Below are positions 1-9,271 of a stretch of DNA of 34,099 nucleotides, in pieces; position 1 is the first letter of the stretch, and each line of letters begins with the position of its first letter. The notes beneath the pieces are model-generated. The model saw nothing but the letters and a program-made list of their open reading frames with translations. It was not told the origin of the DNA and did no database searches. The position numbers and the translations under genes are program-made. Source of the DNA: Bacillota bacterium (lineage in GTDB: Bacteria; Bacillota_I; Bacilli_A; RF39; UBA660); assembly GCA_015059155.1 (NCBI GenBank), contig SVAX01000013.1, positions 1 to 34,099 on the forward strand, read 5' to 3'.

Positions 1-113
1 ATTTTTCCACCAACTAAATTATACATCCCCATATATGGTTCTTTTGTTCTTTTACACATCAATGTTCTTTCTAATTCTTTATCAAATATTACAATAACAT
101 TCATTTTTTTCAT
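1..113 (-). CDS. NUDIX hydrolase, N-terminal part (runs off left edge)
   Basis: Reverse strand reads MKKMNVIVIFDKELERTLMCKRTKEPYMGMYNLVGGK..., typical NUDIX N-terminus; GGAGGAAAG upstream of ATG at 113. Confidence 0.75.
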   Translation of the reverse strand, partial: MKKMNVIVIFDKELERTLMCKRTKEPYMGMYNLVGGK

Positions 114-164
114 CTTGTCTTTCCTCCACTATTAATATATCTATATTAAAATATCTACAATATA

Positions 165-194
165 ATCATACAATTTTTATCAACTATTTGTCAA
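165..194 (-). promoter_or_regulatory. Sigma-A type promoter for NUDIX gene
   Basis: Reverse strand TTGACA (189-194), 18 bp spacer, TATGAT (165-170). Confidence 0.6.
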
Positions 195-231
195 TTATAA
201 CAATGTTTTTTAAAATTCCCTTTTTATAAAA

Positions 232-759
232 CTAAGAGATATATAGTTCTATATCTCTTACATCATCAATTACATAATATAACTTTTCTCTAGGATATAA
301 ATCAAATTTATCGTAATATTGTTTTTCAAATTGATTTATTATGTTATTATAAAAACCGTTTATATTTACTATAATAATTTTTTTGTTATGTTCACCTAAT
401 TTTTTATTTTGAATGGATGTCATTAATTCAGATAATGTTCCATAACTACCAGGCATAATAATTGTTAAATCTCCATTATTAACTAAATACTTTAATTGTT
501 CACTAGCGTTTAAAACTTCTATTTGTTCATCTGATTCAACTAACTTTAACATACCATAATTATTTTTAGGTAAAACTGATATTATCTTACATTTATTTTC
601 TCTAAATGTTTTATAAAGTATTCCCATCATACCTTCATCAGATGAACCAAACAGTAAAGCACAATTGTTTTTACATAAAATATTTGCTAATTTTTTAGTT
701 TCTTCAAAATAAATATTTTCTACATCATTAGAACTACTGCAGCCTACAAATACAATCAT
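232..759 (-). CDS. LOG family (TIGR00730-like / lysine decarboxylase-like) protein
   Basis: ORF with MPGSYGTLSELM motif resembling the LOG PGGxGTxxE motif. Confidence 0.7.
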   Translation of the reverse strand: MIVFVGCSSSNDVENIYFEETKKLANILCKNNCALLFGSSDEGMMGILYKTFRENKCKIISVLPKNNYGMLKLVESDEQIEVLNASEQLKYLVNNGDLTIIMPGSYGTLSELMTSIQNKKLGEHNKKIIIVNINGFYNNIINQFEKQYYDKFDLYPREKLYYVIDDVRDIELYIS

Positions 760-2735
760 ATATTATTTTTTTCTCTTTCTTCTTGTTCTTTTTGTTTAGC
801 TAAATCTTCAGCTAGTTTTTTATTTAACATTTCTATATCTTCATCCGTTATAGGTATTACTCTATGAATATGTGGATCTTCTTCAGTAACTTTTTCTTCT
901 TCTGTTTCCATAGTTCCATTTAGACATTTGTCTAATACTCTTTTTAATTCATCTTTATTTATTGGTTTAGATAAATAATCATTAAATCCTACCTCTATAT
1001 ATTTAGTAGATTTACCTTCCATAGCATCAGCTGTAAGTGCAACTACTGGAGTATTAAATCCATCTATATCTTTTAATTTTTTTAATGTTTCTACTCCACT
1101 CATTTTGGGCATCATTATATCCATAAAGATAATATCATAATGTTCATTGTTTTCTATTTTTTCAATAGCACTAAATCCACTATCAGCACTATCTATATTA
1201 AGTTCAAATTCACTTAATACTTTACTAGCAACTTTAATATTTAATTTATTATCATCAACTATTAATGCTTTTTTATCACTATAACTTATTTTCTCATCTT
1301 TAACTACTTTTGTATTTTCTTCACCTTTAGAATATTTTTGTTCTAAAAATACTGTAAATTTAGAACCTTCTCCATATGTTGAATGCACTAATATTTTTCC
1401 CCCCATCATTTCAACTAAAGATTTAGTTATAGCAAGTCCTAAACCTGTACCTTCTATAGTAGAATTTTTATCCTCTTCAGCTCTTTCAAATTTATTAAAG
1501 ATTGTATCCATTTGTTCAGGTTTAATTCCTCTACCAGTATCAGATATTATTATTTGTAATTTACATTTATCTTTTTCGTTAATACAAGAAACATTAAAAT
1601 CTATATGCCCTTTTTCTGTATATTTAACTGCATTAGATAACATATTAGTTATTATTTGTTTTAATTTGCCTTGATCACCATATAAAGAATTAGGTAAATC
1701 TTCAGCAAAATTACATCTAAGTTCTATTTCCTTTTCGCCAATTCTAGTTTCAGCAATTGTAGTTAAATCTTTTAATACCTCTAAAGGATTATAATTAGAC
1801 TCTATTATTTCCATTTTATCAGCTTCTATTTTACTTATATCTAATATTCCATTTACTATTTCAAGTAAGTTTTGTGATGCCATTACAACATCATTGGCAT
1901 CCTCATGTATTTCTTCTATATCATCACTATTTTTAATACATTCTGATAAACCTACAATAGCATTTAAAGGGGTTCTTATTTCATGAGACATACTACTTAA
2001 GAAATCGCTTTTAGCTCTATTTGCTTTTTCAGCCATATTTTTAGCATACTCTAATTCATTTACCATTTTTACATCTGGGTTTTCTATTGTGAAATACATT
2101 AATAAAATAATTACAGTTTCCATAAAACTAATCATTAGTAAATTAGGATCAATTTGTTGAATAAAACTTACTATGATACTTAAAACAGTATAAACATATA
2201 CAGGTATAAATTTTCTTGTTTTATTTTTTGTTTTAAAAATATATAACAAACTTATACCAATAAAAATAATTGCTGTTACAAAAACTAATTTTGTACTAGG
2301 TCCATAAGTATAAAGCCAAGATGTACCCGTATCGTTATATGCATATTCAATAGGTAAACAGCAAGTTATAATTGCCAAAACACAATATAATATAGTTAAT
2401 AAAAATACTTGTTTTTTTAGATTTATAGTTTTCTTATCTACTAAATTATTCGAAACAATTGCCGTGTATAAGCATAATAGAAAAATCCACCCTTCAGTTA
2501 TAACTAAAAATAATTTTGCAACAAATTCTTTGATAAATAAATGTAATTCTAAAAAAGGAACACAATAAACCATTACTATTTCATTAATTATTCCAAATAA
2601 AGTACAAAACATTAACAGTATATAAATATTGTTTTCAAACAAATTTTTTCTTTTCTTTGAAAAAAATATAATCATTAATAAAATTAAATTTATTAATCCA
2701 GCTATTGAAAAAAATATATAATTATTAATTTGCAC
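756..2735 (-). CDS. Hybrid sensor histidine kinase with N-terminal multi-TM region and C-terminal receiver domain
   Basis: Hydrophobic N-terminus, HisKA SHEIRTPLNAI, HATPase GTGLGLAIT, REC domain IIFMDIMMPKMSG; TGA stop overlaps ATG of next gene (ATGA). Confidence 0.93.
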   Translation of the reverse strand: MQINNYIFFSIAGLINLILLMIIFFSKKRKNLFENNIYILLMFCTLFGIINEIVMVYCVPFLELHLFIKEFVAKLFLVITEGWIFLLCLYTAIVSNNLVDKKTINLKKQVFLLTILYCVLAIITCCLPIEYAYNDTGTSWLYTYGPSTKLVFVTAIIFIGISLLYIFKTKNKTRKFIPVYVYTVLSIIVSFIQQIDPNLLMISFMETVIILLMYFTIENPDVKMVNELEYAKNMAEKANRAKSDFLSSMSHEIRTPLNAIVGLSECIKNSDDIEEIHEDANDVVMASQNLLEIVNGILDISKIEADKMEIIESNYNPLEVLKDLTTIAETRIGEKEIELRCNFAEDLPNSLYGDQGKLKQIITNMLSNAVKYTEKGHIDFNVSCINEKDKCKLQIIISDTGRGIKPEQMDTIFNKFERAEEDKNSTIEGTGLGLAITKSLVEMMGGKILVHSTYGEGSKFTVFLEQKYSKGEENTKVVKDEKISYSDKKALIVDDNKLNIKVASKVLSEFELNIDSADSGFSAIEKIENNEHYDIIFMDIMMPKMSGVETLKKLKDIDGFNTPVVALTADAMEGKSTKYIEVGFNDYLSKPINKDELKRVLDKCLNGTMETEEEKVTEEDPHIHRVIPITDEDIEMLNKKLAEDLAKQKEQEEREKNNI

Positions 2736-2791
2736 AAAGCATCACTCCTATTCTACTTTATAATCTATATTAATAATAACATTATTACAAT

Positions 2792-2818
2792 AAAAAAGCA
2801 ATAATCACTATTGCCTTT
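2792..2818 (-). terminator. Rho-independent terminator overlapping 3' end of acyl-CoA synthetase gene
   Basis: GCAATA-atcac-TATTGC stem followed by T-run on minus strand. Confidence 0.6.
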
Positions 2819-4565
2819 TCAATGTTAATACTTTATTTTTTTCTTCTTCCTGTAATGAAACAAAATCTACTTTACCTATATCAGTTAATGGTAATTTATC
2901 TCTAAAGTCAAATTTTATAGGTTTAAAATATGGTGGTAATGTACTATTTTCAAACATATCTAATAATTGTGCTTGAGTTTCTTCTGATTGATTTCTATAC
3001 TCTTCTTTTAAAACTACACATGCTTTAGGAACAGTTACGTCTACTTCATCTGGAATCCCCACTACAGCGCACGATTCAACATAAGGATGTTTAATAAATA
3101 AATTTTCAATTTCAGAAGGAAATACTTTAAATCCACTTCTAATTATCATTCTTTTAATTCTATCCTTTACAAATAAAATTCCATTTTCATTTATATAACC
3201 TAAATCTCCAGAATGAATCCAATAACCATCATCATGCATAACTTTAACTTTATTAGTTTCTTCTTCTTTTCCAAAATATTTTAACATCATTGTTGGGGTT
3301 TTAATACATATCTCCCCAACCTCATTGTATGGTAATTCTTTAGTAGTTCCAGGTTCAAAAATTGAAATAACTGTTTTAGTTAATGGTATTCCAACACTAT
3401 CTAGTTCATTTGCTTCTTTTGTTGAAAAAGTGGCACAAGCACTAGCTTCAGTCATACTATATCCTTTACCAACACCAGCATCACAATTATGTTCTAGCAA
3501 GAAATTATTTAATCTTTTTTCAAACTCAGGTTTGATTCTATCTCCACCCAATAATATATTTTTTATGTACGATAAATCTTCAGTTTGCATTTTTTTAGAT
3601 TTCATCACTGTTTCCCAATAAGCAGGTACTCCCATTATTCCATTTGGCTTATGTTTCATTAATAATTCATCAAATTTATTTGCATCAAACTGTGGAATTA
3701 CTGTTGTATTCCATCCTAAAGTAATTGGTGTATTCAATCCTAAAACTATTCCATATGCTATAAATGGTGGCATTATATTTAAAAATTTATAATTTCTATC
3801 AGCTTTAACTGATGAATTTTTTATTTGTATAGCTGCGTTTACAAAATTTTCATTTGATAATAAAACTCCTTTAGGAATTCCAGTTGTTCCACCTGTGTGA
3901 ACGATTGCTACAGGTTGATTTTCATCAAAAGAAATAGAATTTACATTAGTTATATCCTTATCATAAATAAAATTATTCCAATCAATTATACTTTCAGAAT
4001 ATGGTATTGATAATTTTTTACCTTTTACAAAATCTGAAATTTTTGCTCCAACCTTTAATAATTTTGGTATAGAATTAATTGGAGAAACTAATATTGTTTT
4101 CTCTACTTTTGTTTTATCTAAAATATCTTCAATTTTTGGATAACATATATCTAATGTTATAAAATATTTTGATTCTACTTCATTTAAAAATTCTTCTATT
4201 GCTTGCTTTGTGTATCTTACATCAATCATATTTGATATTGCACCTATTTTGTTCAATGCATAAAAAGAATATATTATTTCTGGTGTTGTAATTGAACATA
4301 TAGTTACAATATCTCCCTTTTTTATACCCATTTCTTCAAATGATTTTTGCGCCCTATCAATATTACTAAACAGTTTTCTATAAGTTATTTTGTTCCCATA
4401 ATATTCAAAAGCAATATCATCTAAATGATCTTTGTTATTAGCATGCATACACTCATATACTGTCATTTTAGGTGCTATTTCACTTATTTGTTCATCTGTA
4501 TAATATTTTAACCAAGGCTTATCTTGAGAAGCAAAGCCCGTCATATTTAAATTTTTTTGTTCCAT
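2808..4565 (-). CDS. AMP-dependent acyl-CoA synthetase / ligase
   Basis: AMP-binding motif HTGGTTGIPKG, GYSMTEASA, SGDLGYINENGILFVKDRIKRMI; start MEQKNL after GGGGGAAT preferred over the ORF-track start. Confidence 0.93.
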   Translation of the reverse strand: MEQKNLNMTGFASQDKPWLKYYTDEQISEIAPKMTVYECMHANNKDHLDDIAFEYYGNKITYRKLFSNIDRAQKSFEEMGIKKGDIVTICSITTPEIIYSFYALNKIGAISNMIDVRYTKQAIEEFLNEVESKYFITLDICYPKIEDILDKTKVEKTILVSPINSIPKLLKVGAKISDFVKGKKLSIPYSESIIDWNNFIYDKDITNVNSISFDENQPVAIVHTGGTTGIPKGVLLSNENFVNAAIQIKNSSVKADRNYKFLNIMPPFIAYGIVLGLNTPITLGWNTTVIPQFDANKFDELLMKHKPNGIMGVPAYWETVMKSKKMQTEDLSYIKNILLGGDRIKPEFEKRLNNFLLEHNCDAGVGKGYSMTEASACATFSTKEANELDSVGIPLTKTVISIFEPGTTKELPYNEVGEICIKTPTMMLKYFGKEEETNKVKVMHDDGYWIHSGDLGYINENGILFVKDRIKRMIIRSGFKVFPSEIENLFIKHPYVESCAVVGIPDEVDVTVPKACVVLKEEYRNQSEETQAQLLDMFENSTLPPYFKPIKFDFRDKLPLTDIGKVDFVSLQEEEKNKVLTLKRQ

Positions 4566-4608
4566 TATAAATTCCCCCAATCATTAATTTAATTGTCCTT
4601 ACAATACA

Positions 4609-4638
4609 ATCATACAATTTTTAGAGACTACTTGTCAA
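4609..4638 (-). promoter_or_regulatory. Sigma-A type promoter for acyl-CoA synthetase
   Basis: Reverse strand TTGACA (4633-4638), 18 bp spacer, TATGAT (4609-4614). Confidence 0.6.
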
Positions 4639-4742
4639 TTAAATTAAGTTTAATTATTATAATTTAATTATGAATAAAATCTATATAATATGCACGAAAC
4701 ACTGTTTTTAATGTATAAAATGAGAAAATTATAAGTATTATA

Positions 4743-4994
4743 CTAATTTTTAATATCTAAATACTCTTTTATTTCTTTCAAGTTATTTAATCTAAATTCT
4801 TTAATAAACAAATTTCTCTTTTTTATTAACTTTAATTCTAAACTTTCTATTTTAATTAGTAATCTTTCATCATTATTGTTTTTATATAATTTTTTTAGCT
4901 GTAATACTTCCTTTTTTATATTATTAAAATCAATAAGTATTTTTACCATTTTGGATGTTAAATTAAAATTAATATCTTCTATTTTTTCCTTCAT
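4743..4994 (-). CDS. Small Lys/Leu-rich, probably helical, hypothetical protein
   Basis: Intact 83-aa ORF preceded by GAAAGGAAG. Confidence 0.55.
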   Translation of the reverse strand: MKEKIEDINFNLTSKMVKILIDFNNIKKEVLQLKKLYKNNNDERLLIKIESLELKLIKKRNLFIKEFRLNNLKEIKEYLDIKN

Positions 4995-5036
4995 AAATCT
5001 TCCTTTCTATTATCAGATAGCTACCTCATATTAAAT

Positions 5037-5070
5037 ATATCGCGCTTTCATTATATTGTCAGCGCTATAT
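5037..5070. repeat. Imperfect inverted repeat ATATCGCGCT / AGCGCTATAT
   Basis: 9 of 10 bp arms, 14 bp spacer, in the region upstream of the 4743-4994 ORF. Confidence 0.6.
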
Positions 5071-5151
5071 TATAATTTTTTTCACAAAATAAAAACACTA
5101 ACCTTAATAGTTAGCATTTAGTTGTATTATAAGACTTTATCTAATATTTTA

Positions 5152-5331
5152 ATGTCTACTCTTAAGGAACATCAAGGATACGGTGGATATCCTTATGGAG
5201 GCTGTGGATGCAACCAAGGATACGGTGGATACGGATACGGTGGTACTGGATATGGAGCTGCTATTTTATTAGTATTATTTATATTATTAGTTATCATTAT
5301 AGGAGCAAGAGCTTTTGATGATCGTAGATAA
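5152..5331 (+). CDS. YjcZ-like tiny transmembrane protein with Gly/Tyr-rich N-terminus
   Basis: MSTLKEHQGYGGYPYGGCGCNQGYGGYGYGGTGYGAAILLVLFILLVIIIGARAFDDRR; Gly/Tyr repeat plus hydrophobic helix as in the YjcZ family. Confidence 0.65.
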   Translation: MSTLKEHQGYGGYPYGGCGCNQGYGGYGYGGTGYGAAILLVLFILLVIIIGARAFDDRR

Positions 5332-5357
5332 AAGGTTTCCCTTTTATCTCTTTTTTT
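5326..5357 (+). terminator. Rho-independent terminator after YjcZ-like gene
   Basis: AGATAAAAGG-ttt-CCCTTTTATCT then T-run. Confidence 0.8.
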
Positions 5358-5383
5358 ATAATAATTATCTTTTTTTAAATATC

Positions 5384-5410
5384 AAAAAAACACTGTTTAA
5401 AGTGTTTTTC
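5384..5410. terminator. Terminator-like hairpin
   Basis: AAAACACT-gtttaa-AGTGTTTT flanked by A and T runs. Confidence 0.5.
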
Positions 5411-5491
5411 TAATCTATCTATAGTTACTGAATAAACATCAGTATTTTTTATTGTGTCACTATAACATCAATTTAAATTTATTAAAGTTAT

Positions 5492-6175
5492 TTATTTAAT
5501 AAGTTTTGATTTTATTTGTTTTATTTCTTTATCACTAAAACCTAAATATTTAAAATAAGTATTTATATCTTTATACTTATTAAAAAATAATTTTAATGTT
5601 TCTTCCATATATTCTAATTTAGATCCACCTAAAAAAGCTGGTAAATCAGGATTATCTTTATGCATTTTTCTTATGTCTTCTCTAATATAAGTATAAGAAA
5701 CTTGATAATCAGCAATTATATCATCTTCATATACTTGCGCAAGTAGTAATAATAACATAGATACAACTCCTGTTCTATCTTTACCTGCACTACAATTAAA
5801 TAAAACGCTACCTTTAGCTTTTCTAATCACGTTAAATACATCGTACATTGTGTCTATATTTTCTAATATATCCATATACCCTTTTGGTATATCACTTTCT
5901 TCATTAGGACATTTATCTCCTAATAAATTAATATTATAATAATTAAATTCAGGAATATTAAGGCAATTGCCTTTTCTATTCACTTCTTCCTTTTTTCTAA
6001 GATCAATTACAGTACTTAAATTATTATCAACCAAATATTTTATTTCTTCTTCACTCATATCTTTAGGTAGGTCACTTCTATATATAGAATTAAATTTAGT
6101 AACTTTATTTTCTTTTGTAAAAAAACCACCTAAATCTCTTAAATTTTTTACATTTTTACATACAATTCTTCTCAT
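5492..6175 (-). CDS. Tyrosine-protein phosphatase (Y_phosphatase3 type)
   Basis: NCSAGKDRTGV active site (CX5R), RDLGG N-terminal motif. Confidence 0.88.
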   Translation of the reverse strand: MRRIVCKNVKNLRDLGGFFTKENKVTKFNSIYRSDLPKDMSEEEIKYLVDNNLSTVIDLRKKEEVNRKGNCLNIPEFNYYNINLLGDKCPNEESDIPKGYMDILENIDTMYDVFNVIRKAKGSVLFNCSAGKDRTGVVSMLLLLLAQVYEDDIIADYQVSYTYIREDIRKMHKDNPDLPAFLGGSKLEYMEETLKLFFNKYKDINTYFKYLGFSDKEIKQIKSKLIK

Positions 6176-6186
6176 AAACTATCCTT

Positions 6187-6459
6187 TCAATTTGTTGATT
6201 TTTTTATAACTTTATTTCTAGTTTTCTTTAATATTTTATCATCTTTATTATAATTTTTGTCTAAGTAATTATTCATTTTAACTATTGCATACTTTTGCAT
6301 CTCTAATAGCTGTTCATGTGTATAACTATTAGATTCACATGCCATATTATTTTTGTCTATTTTAAGCCAGTATTCATCAGCAAATTTATTAAATAAATAC
6401 TTTAATTGTTCTCTTTCATTTAATACACTCTTGCGTACAGCTATTTCATATTCTGACAT
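6187..6459 (-). CDS. Hypothetical protein
   Basis: 90-aa ORF in line with flanking minus-strand genes. Confidence 0.5.
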   Translation of the reverse strand: MSEYEIAVRKSVLNEREQLKYLFNKFADEYWLKIDKNNMACESNSYTHEQLLEMQKYAIVKMNNYLDKNYNKDDKILKKTRNKVIKKSTN

Positions 6460-6478
6460 AATTATAACTAATAACTGA

Positions 6479-7294
6479 CTAGTTGTTCTTTAAATCTATT
6501 TTAATTTCTTCAATTAATTTTTTCTTTACTTCAAAACTTTCAGTTGTTGAAGGATTAAACTCATTATTTTCTAGAGTAAAATTCACCCATTTAATAGCAA
6601 TTTCTTTTATATATTTTATTTCTTCTAATTTTAAATTTTTATCTTTATCATAATAAGTATCAATAAATAAATTTATACTATTTTTATCTACTCCTCTTTT
6701 TTTAGAGAAAAACAATAGAGATATTAAGATTGCAACATCACAAACTGATGGGCCATATTTAGCATCATCAAAATCAATAAAACCTATTTTGTTTTCATAA
6801 AAAAATATATTTCCCTTTGTTAAATCAAAATGTAATAAAGATTTTCTTTCTATATTGTTTGATATTAGGAAGGGTACTTCTTTTAAATTATAATTATTTG
6901 TCTTACTAGTTAATTCATGTAATTTTCTTAATTCTGAAGCAACCTTTTTAACAACTTCTTCACTTAATTTATTAAATTTTTTGCCTATTTGAATTCCATC
7001 AAGAAAAGAATATAAAACTAAATATCTTGAAGTTAATATTTCTACGTACCCAGAATTATTTTTGCTTTGTATTATTTTAGGTATGTGAAATTTATCGCTT
7101 AAATCAGAGTGCAGCTGTATCATAGATTTTGTATGATTTAAATCATCATATATTTTAGCAACAAATTTTTCAGTATTTGAATAAATTATATAAACATTTC
7201 CTACAGTAGATTCTTCACTTTTTTCTATTTTAAATACTCCTATCAAATAATTATCACTTATAATTTTAATTAAATCTTCAATTAATTTATTCAT
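6479..7294 (-). CDS. Aminoglycoside phosphotransferase / choline kinase-like protein
   Basis: LLHFDLTKGNIFF (HxDxxxxN) and IGFIDFDDAKYGPSVCDVA motifs. Confidence 0.85.
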   Translation of the reverse strand: MNKLIEDLIKIISDNYLIGVFKIEKSEESTVGNVYIIYSNTEKFVAKIYDDLNHTKSMIQLHSDLSDKFHIPKIIQSKNNSGYVEILTSRYLVLYSFLDGIQIGKKFNKLSEEVVKKVASELRKLHELTSKTNNYNLKEVPFLISNNIERKSLLHFDLTKGNIFFYENKIGFIDFDDAKYGPSVCDVAILISLLFFSKKRGVDKNSINLFIDTYYDKDKNLKLEEIKYIKEIAIKWVNFTLENNEFNPSTTESFEVKKKLIEEIKIDLKNN

Positions 7295-7366
7295 GCTTAC
7301 CTCCTGTTAATATATATTAATTATAACATGCATAAAACGATGTTACAATATTGCTCACAGCATTGA

Positions 7367-7520
7367 TAGTTTGTATTTAGTTGTTTTGCAAGATTATCTT
7401 TAATATTTTAATTTCTACTCTTATGAAATATCAAGGATACCATTCTGCATTTATATTATTAGTATCATTATAGGAACAAGAGCTTTTGATGATCGTAGAT
7501 AAAAGGTTTCCCTTTTATCT
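7367..7520 (+). pseudogene. Decayed copy of the YjcZ-like gene at 5152-5331 including its leader and terminator
   Basis: Near-identical leader (TTTAGTTGT...TAATATTTTAAT), lost ATG (ATGTCT to ATTTCT), internal deletion of Gly/Tyr repeat, 1-nt deletion, then identical AAGAGCTTTTGATGATCGTAGATAAAAGGTTTCCCTTTTATCT. Confidence 0.88.
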
Positions 7521-7525
7521 TTTTT
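7497..7525 (+). terminator. Retained terminator of the decayed YjcZ-like copy
   Basis: Same hairpin as 5326-5349 followed by T-run. Confidence 0.7.
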
Positions 7526-7554
7526 ATGGTATAATACTTCTCGGAAGTGATTTT

Positions 7555-8103
7555 ATGTTTAAAAAATTAAATATATTAGATGAAAAAGATAAAAGACTAA
7601 GAAAAATTAGTGTGGATGCTAAATTACCTCTAACTAAAGAATATAAAGATATTATAGAACAAATAATAACAGAATTAACATATAGTCAAATAGAGGAATA
7701 TGAAAAAAAATATGATTTAAGACCTGGTATGGGACTTGCGTTTCCTCAACTTGGTATAAATGAAAGAATTATTGTAATAGTACATGAATATGATGATGGT
7801 AAGTTTGATAACTATGTAATGGTTAATCCTAAAATAGTTAGTTCTTCTAATGAGATGATTGCTGCTGAAGCTGGTGAAGGATGTTTAAGTGTAAATAGAG
7901 ATGTTGAAGGTCATATACTTAGAAATGCTAGAGTTACTGTTGAAGGATATGATGTAGATGGTAACAAAATAAAAGTTAGAGCTAGAGAAGAACTTGCTAT
8001 TGCTTTTCAACACGAGATAGATCACTTAAATGGTATACTTTTCTATGATAGAATAGATAAAAATAAACAATTTTATACTGAAGATGAAATAAGATTAATA
8101 TAA
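7555..8103 (+). CDS. def: Peptide deformylase
   Basis: GMGLAFPQLG, EGCLSV and QHEIDHLNG motifs; start MFKKLN at 7555 after CGGAAGTGAT, so the ORF-track N-terminus (from 7486) is pseudogene sequence. Confidence 0.93.
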   Translation: MFKKLNILDEKDKRLRKISVDAKLPLTKEYKDIIEQIITELTYSQIEEYEKKYDLRPGMGLAFPQLGINERIIVIVHEYDDGKFDNYVMVNPKIVSSSNEMIAAEAGEGCLSVNRDVEGHILRNARVTVEGYDVDGNKIKVRAREELAIAFQHEIDHLNGILFYDRIDKNKQFYTEDEIRLI

Positions 8104-8132
8104 AAAAGATAAAAACTAATTTATCTTTTTTT
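8103..8132. terminator. Bidirectional terminator
   Basis: AAAAAAGATAAA-aactaa-TTTATCTTTTTTT between convergent genes. Confidence 0.75.
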
Positions 8133-8484
8133 GTTTTGAAGTTTTTATATTTAAGCAATTACTTGAATTTATATAACTTTCTTCGCTTAATAAAAATTCA
8201 TCATTCAGTCTCATTAAAGCATCGCTTCTAAGACTCATAGCATTGTTAATTTTATATAAATCTTTCTTTTCTTCTTTTAAATTTTTCTTACTAATTTTTA
8301 TATTTTTCTTTATGCCACATAATTCTTTTTTTAAATTTTTTAAAACTTCTTTTTGTGTTGAGATAGTACTAATACAATCTCCTTGTTCTTTTTTTAAATT
8401 AATTATTTCTCCTGTTATTTTCTCCACTAAAGAAGAATATAAATCAACAGTTAATAAAGTTTCTTCTTGTTTTTTATCTTTCAT
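8116..8484 (-). CDS. Predicted coiled-coil hypothetical protein
   Basis: 122-aa Lys/Leu/Glu-rich ORF with AAAGGAAAT upstream. Confidence 0.55.
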   Translation of the reverse strand: MKDKKQEETLLTVDLYSSLVEKITGEIINLKKEQGDCISTISTQKEVLKNLKKELCGIKKNIKISKKNLKEEKKDLYKINNAMSLRSDALMRLNDEFLLSEESYINSSNCLNIKTSKQKKIN

Positions 8485-8496
8485 ATAATTTCCTTT

Positions 8497-9198
8497 CTAT
8501 ATTTTTTCTAATGAATCTGCTTTAAAAAATCCTGTAGTACCATGGCTATTACCAACTTTATAAGGGAATTCACTATTTTCTATTATATCAATTATTTCTC
8601 TTTCCCAACCTATTGCTTTTTTATTATAATCTTGATGAGGATAAGAATAAGCAGATTTAGAATAATTACCAATAATTTTTACCTTATCCCCTACTTTATA
8701 TGTAGGTACTATTTTTTTATATTTAGCAATTAAAATTATATCACTATGTATTTCTTCATTATTATATAACTCATCATTTAAATACCACCCAATAAATTCA
8801 TAATTTTCTTTAGTAACTATAGGTAGTTCATCTAAACAATCTCCTTTAAGTATCTTTTTTGATTCTATTACTTCATCTGTATCAGTTTCAAAACTAATAG
8901 TTACATATTCTTCTTTAATCCATTTAGCAGTTAAAACTATATCTTCTTCTATTTCAGTATCAAAATCAAAAGTTTCTCCATTTAATTGCCATTCTTTAAA
9001 AATATAACCTTCCTTAGTAGGTTCTACTGGCTTTTCCACCTTATCATTTTTACTAACAAACTTAGTTAAAATGGCTTCATCTGTACCAGTTTCAAAATAT
9101 ACTGAATATTTATCGTTATAATAGAATAAAGATAAAACTATTGAAATAATAAAAATAATGATAAATATTAATATTATAATTAATCTCTTTTTGTCCAT
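8497..9198 (-). CDS. Membrane-anchored protein with two InlB B-repeat-like (Flg_new) modules and a C-terminal SH3-like segment
   Basis: N-terminal TM; two repeats of [V/I].FETxTDE...GYIFKEW...F..DTEI..DIVLTAKW pattern; C-term YKVGDKVKIIGNY. Confidence 0.75.
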   Translation of the reverse strand: MDKKRLIIILIFIIIFIISIVLSLFYYNDKYSVYFETGTDEAILTKFVSKNDKVEKPVEPTKEGYIFKEWQLNGETFDFDTEIEEDIVLTAKWIKEEYVTISFETDTDEVIESKKILKGDCLDELPIVTKENYEFIGWYLNDELYNNEEIHSDIILIAKYKKIVPTYKVGDKVKIIGNYSKSAYSYPHQDYNKKAIGWEREIIDIIENSEFPYKVGNSHGTTGFFKADSLEKI

Positions 9199-9220
9199 AT
9201 AAATCACCAAACGTTTAATT

Positions 9221-9249
9221 ATTATACATATATTTCGTATTTATGTCAA
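9221..9249 (-). promoter_or_regulatory. Consensus sigma-A promoter for InlB-repeat gene
   Basis: TTGACA (9244-9249), 17 bp, TATAAT (9221-9226) on minus strand. Confidence 0.75.
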
Positions 9250-9271
9250 ATCTTAGAATATAATTTAATTG

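Noticed and set aside
3325-3621. Plus-strand ORFs opposite to strong minus-strand genes (3325, 5967, 8243, 12854, 14325, 19110, 19413, 22210, 23464, 30261 and others)
   Set aside because: Shadow ORFs antisense to well-supported genes, low-complexity translations, no family signal.
7486-7554. N-terminal extension of peptide deformylase
   Set aside because: Sequence is the 3' end of the decayed YjcZ-like copy plus its terminator; a good RBS and ATG exist at 7555.
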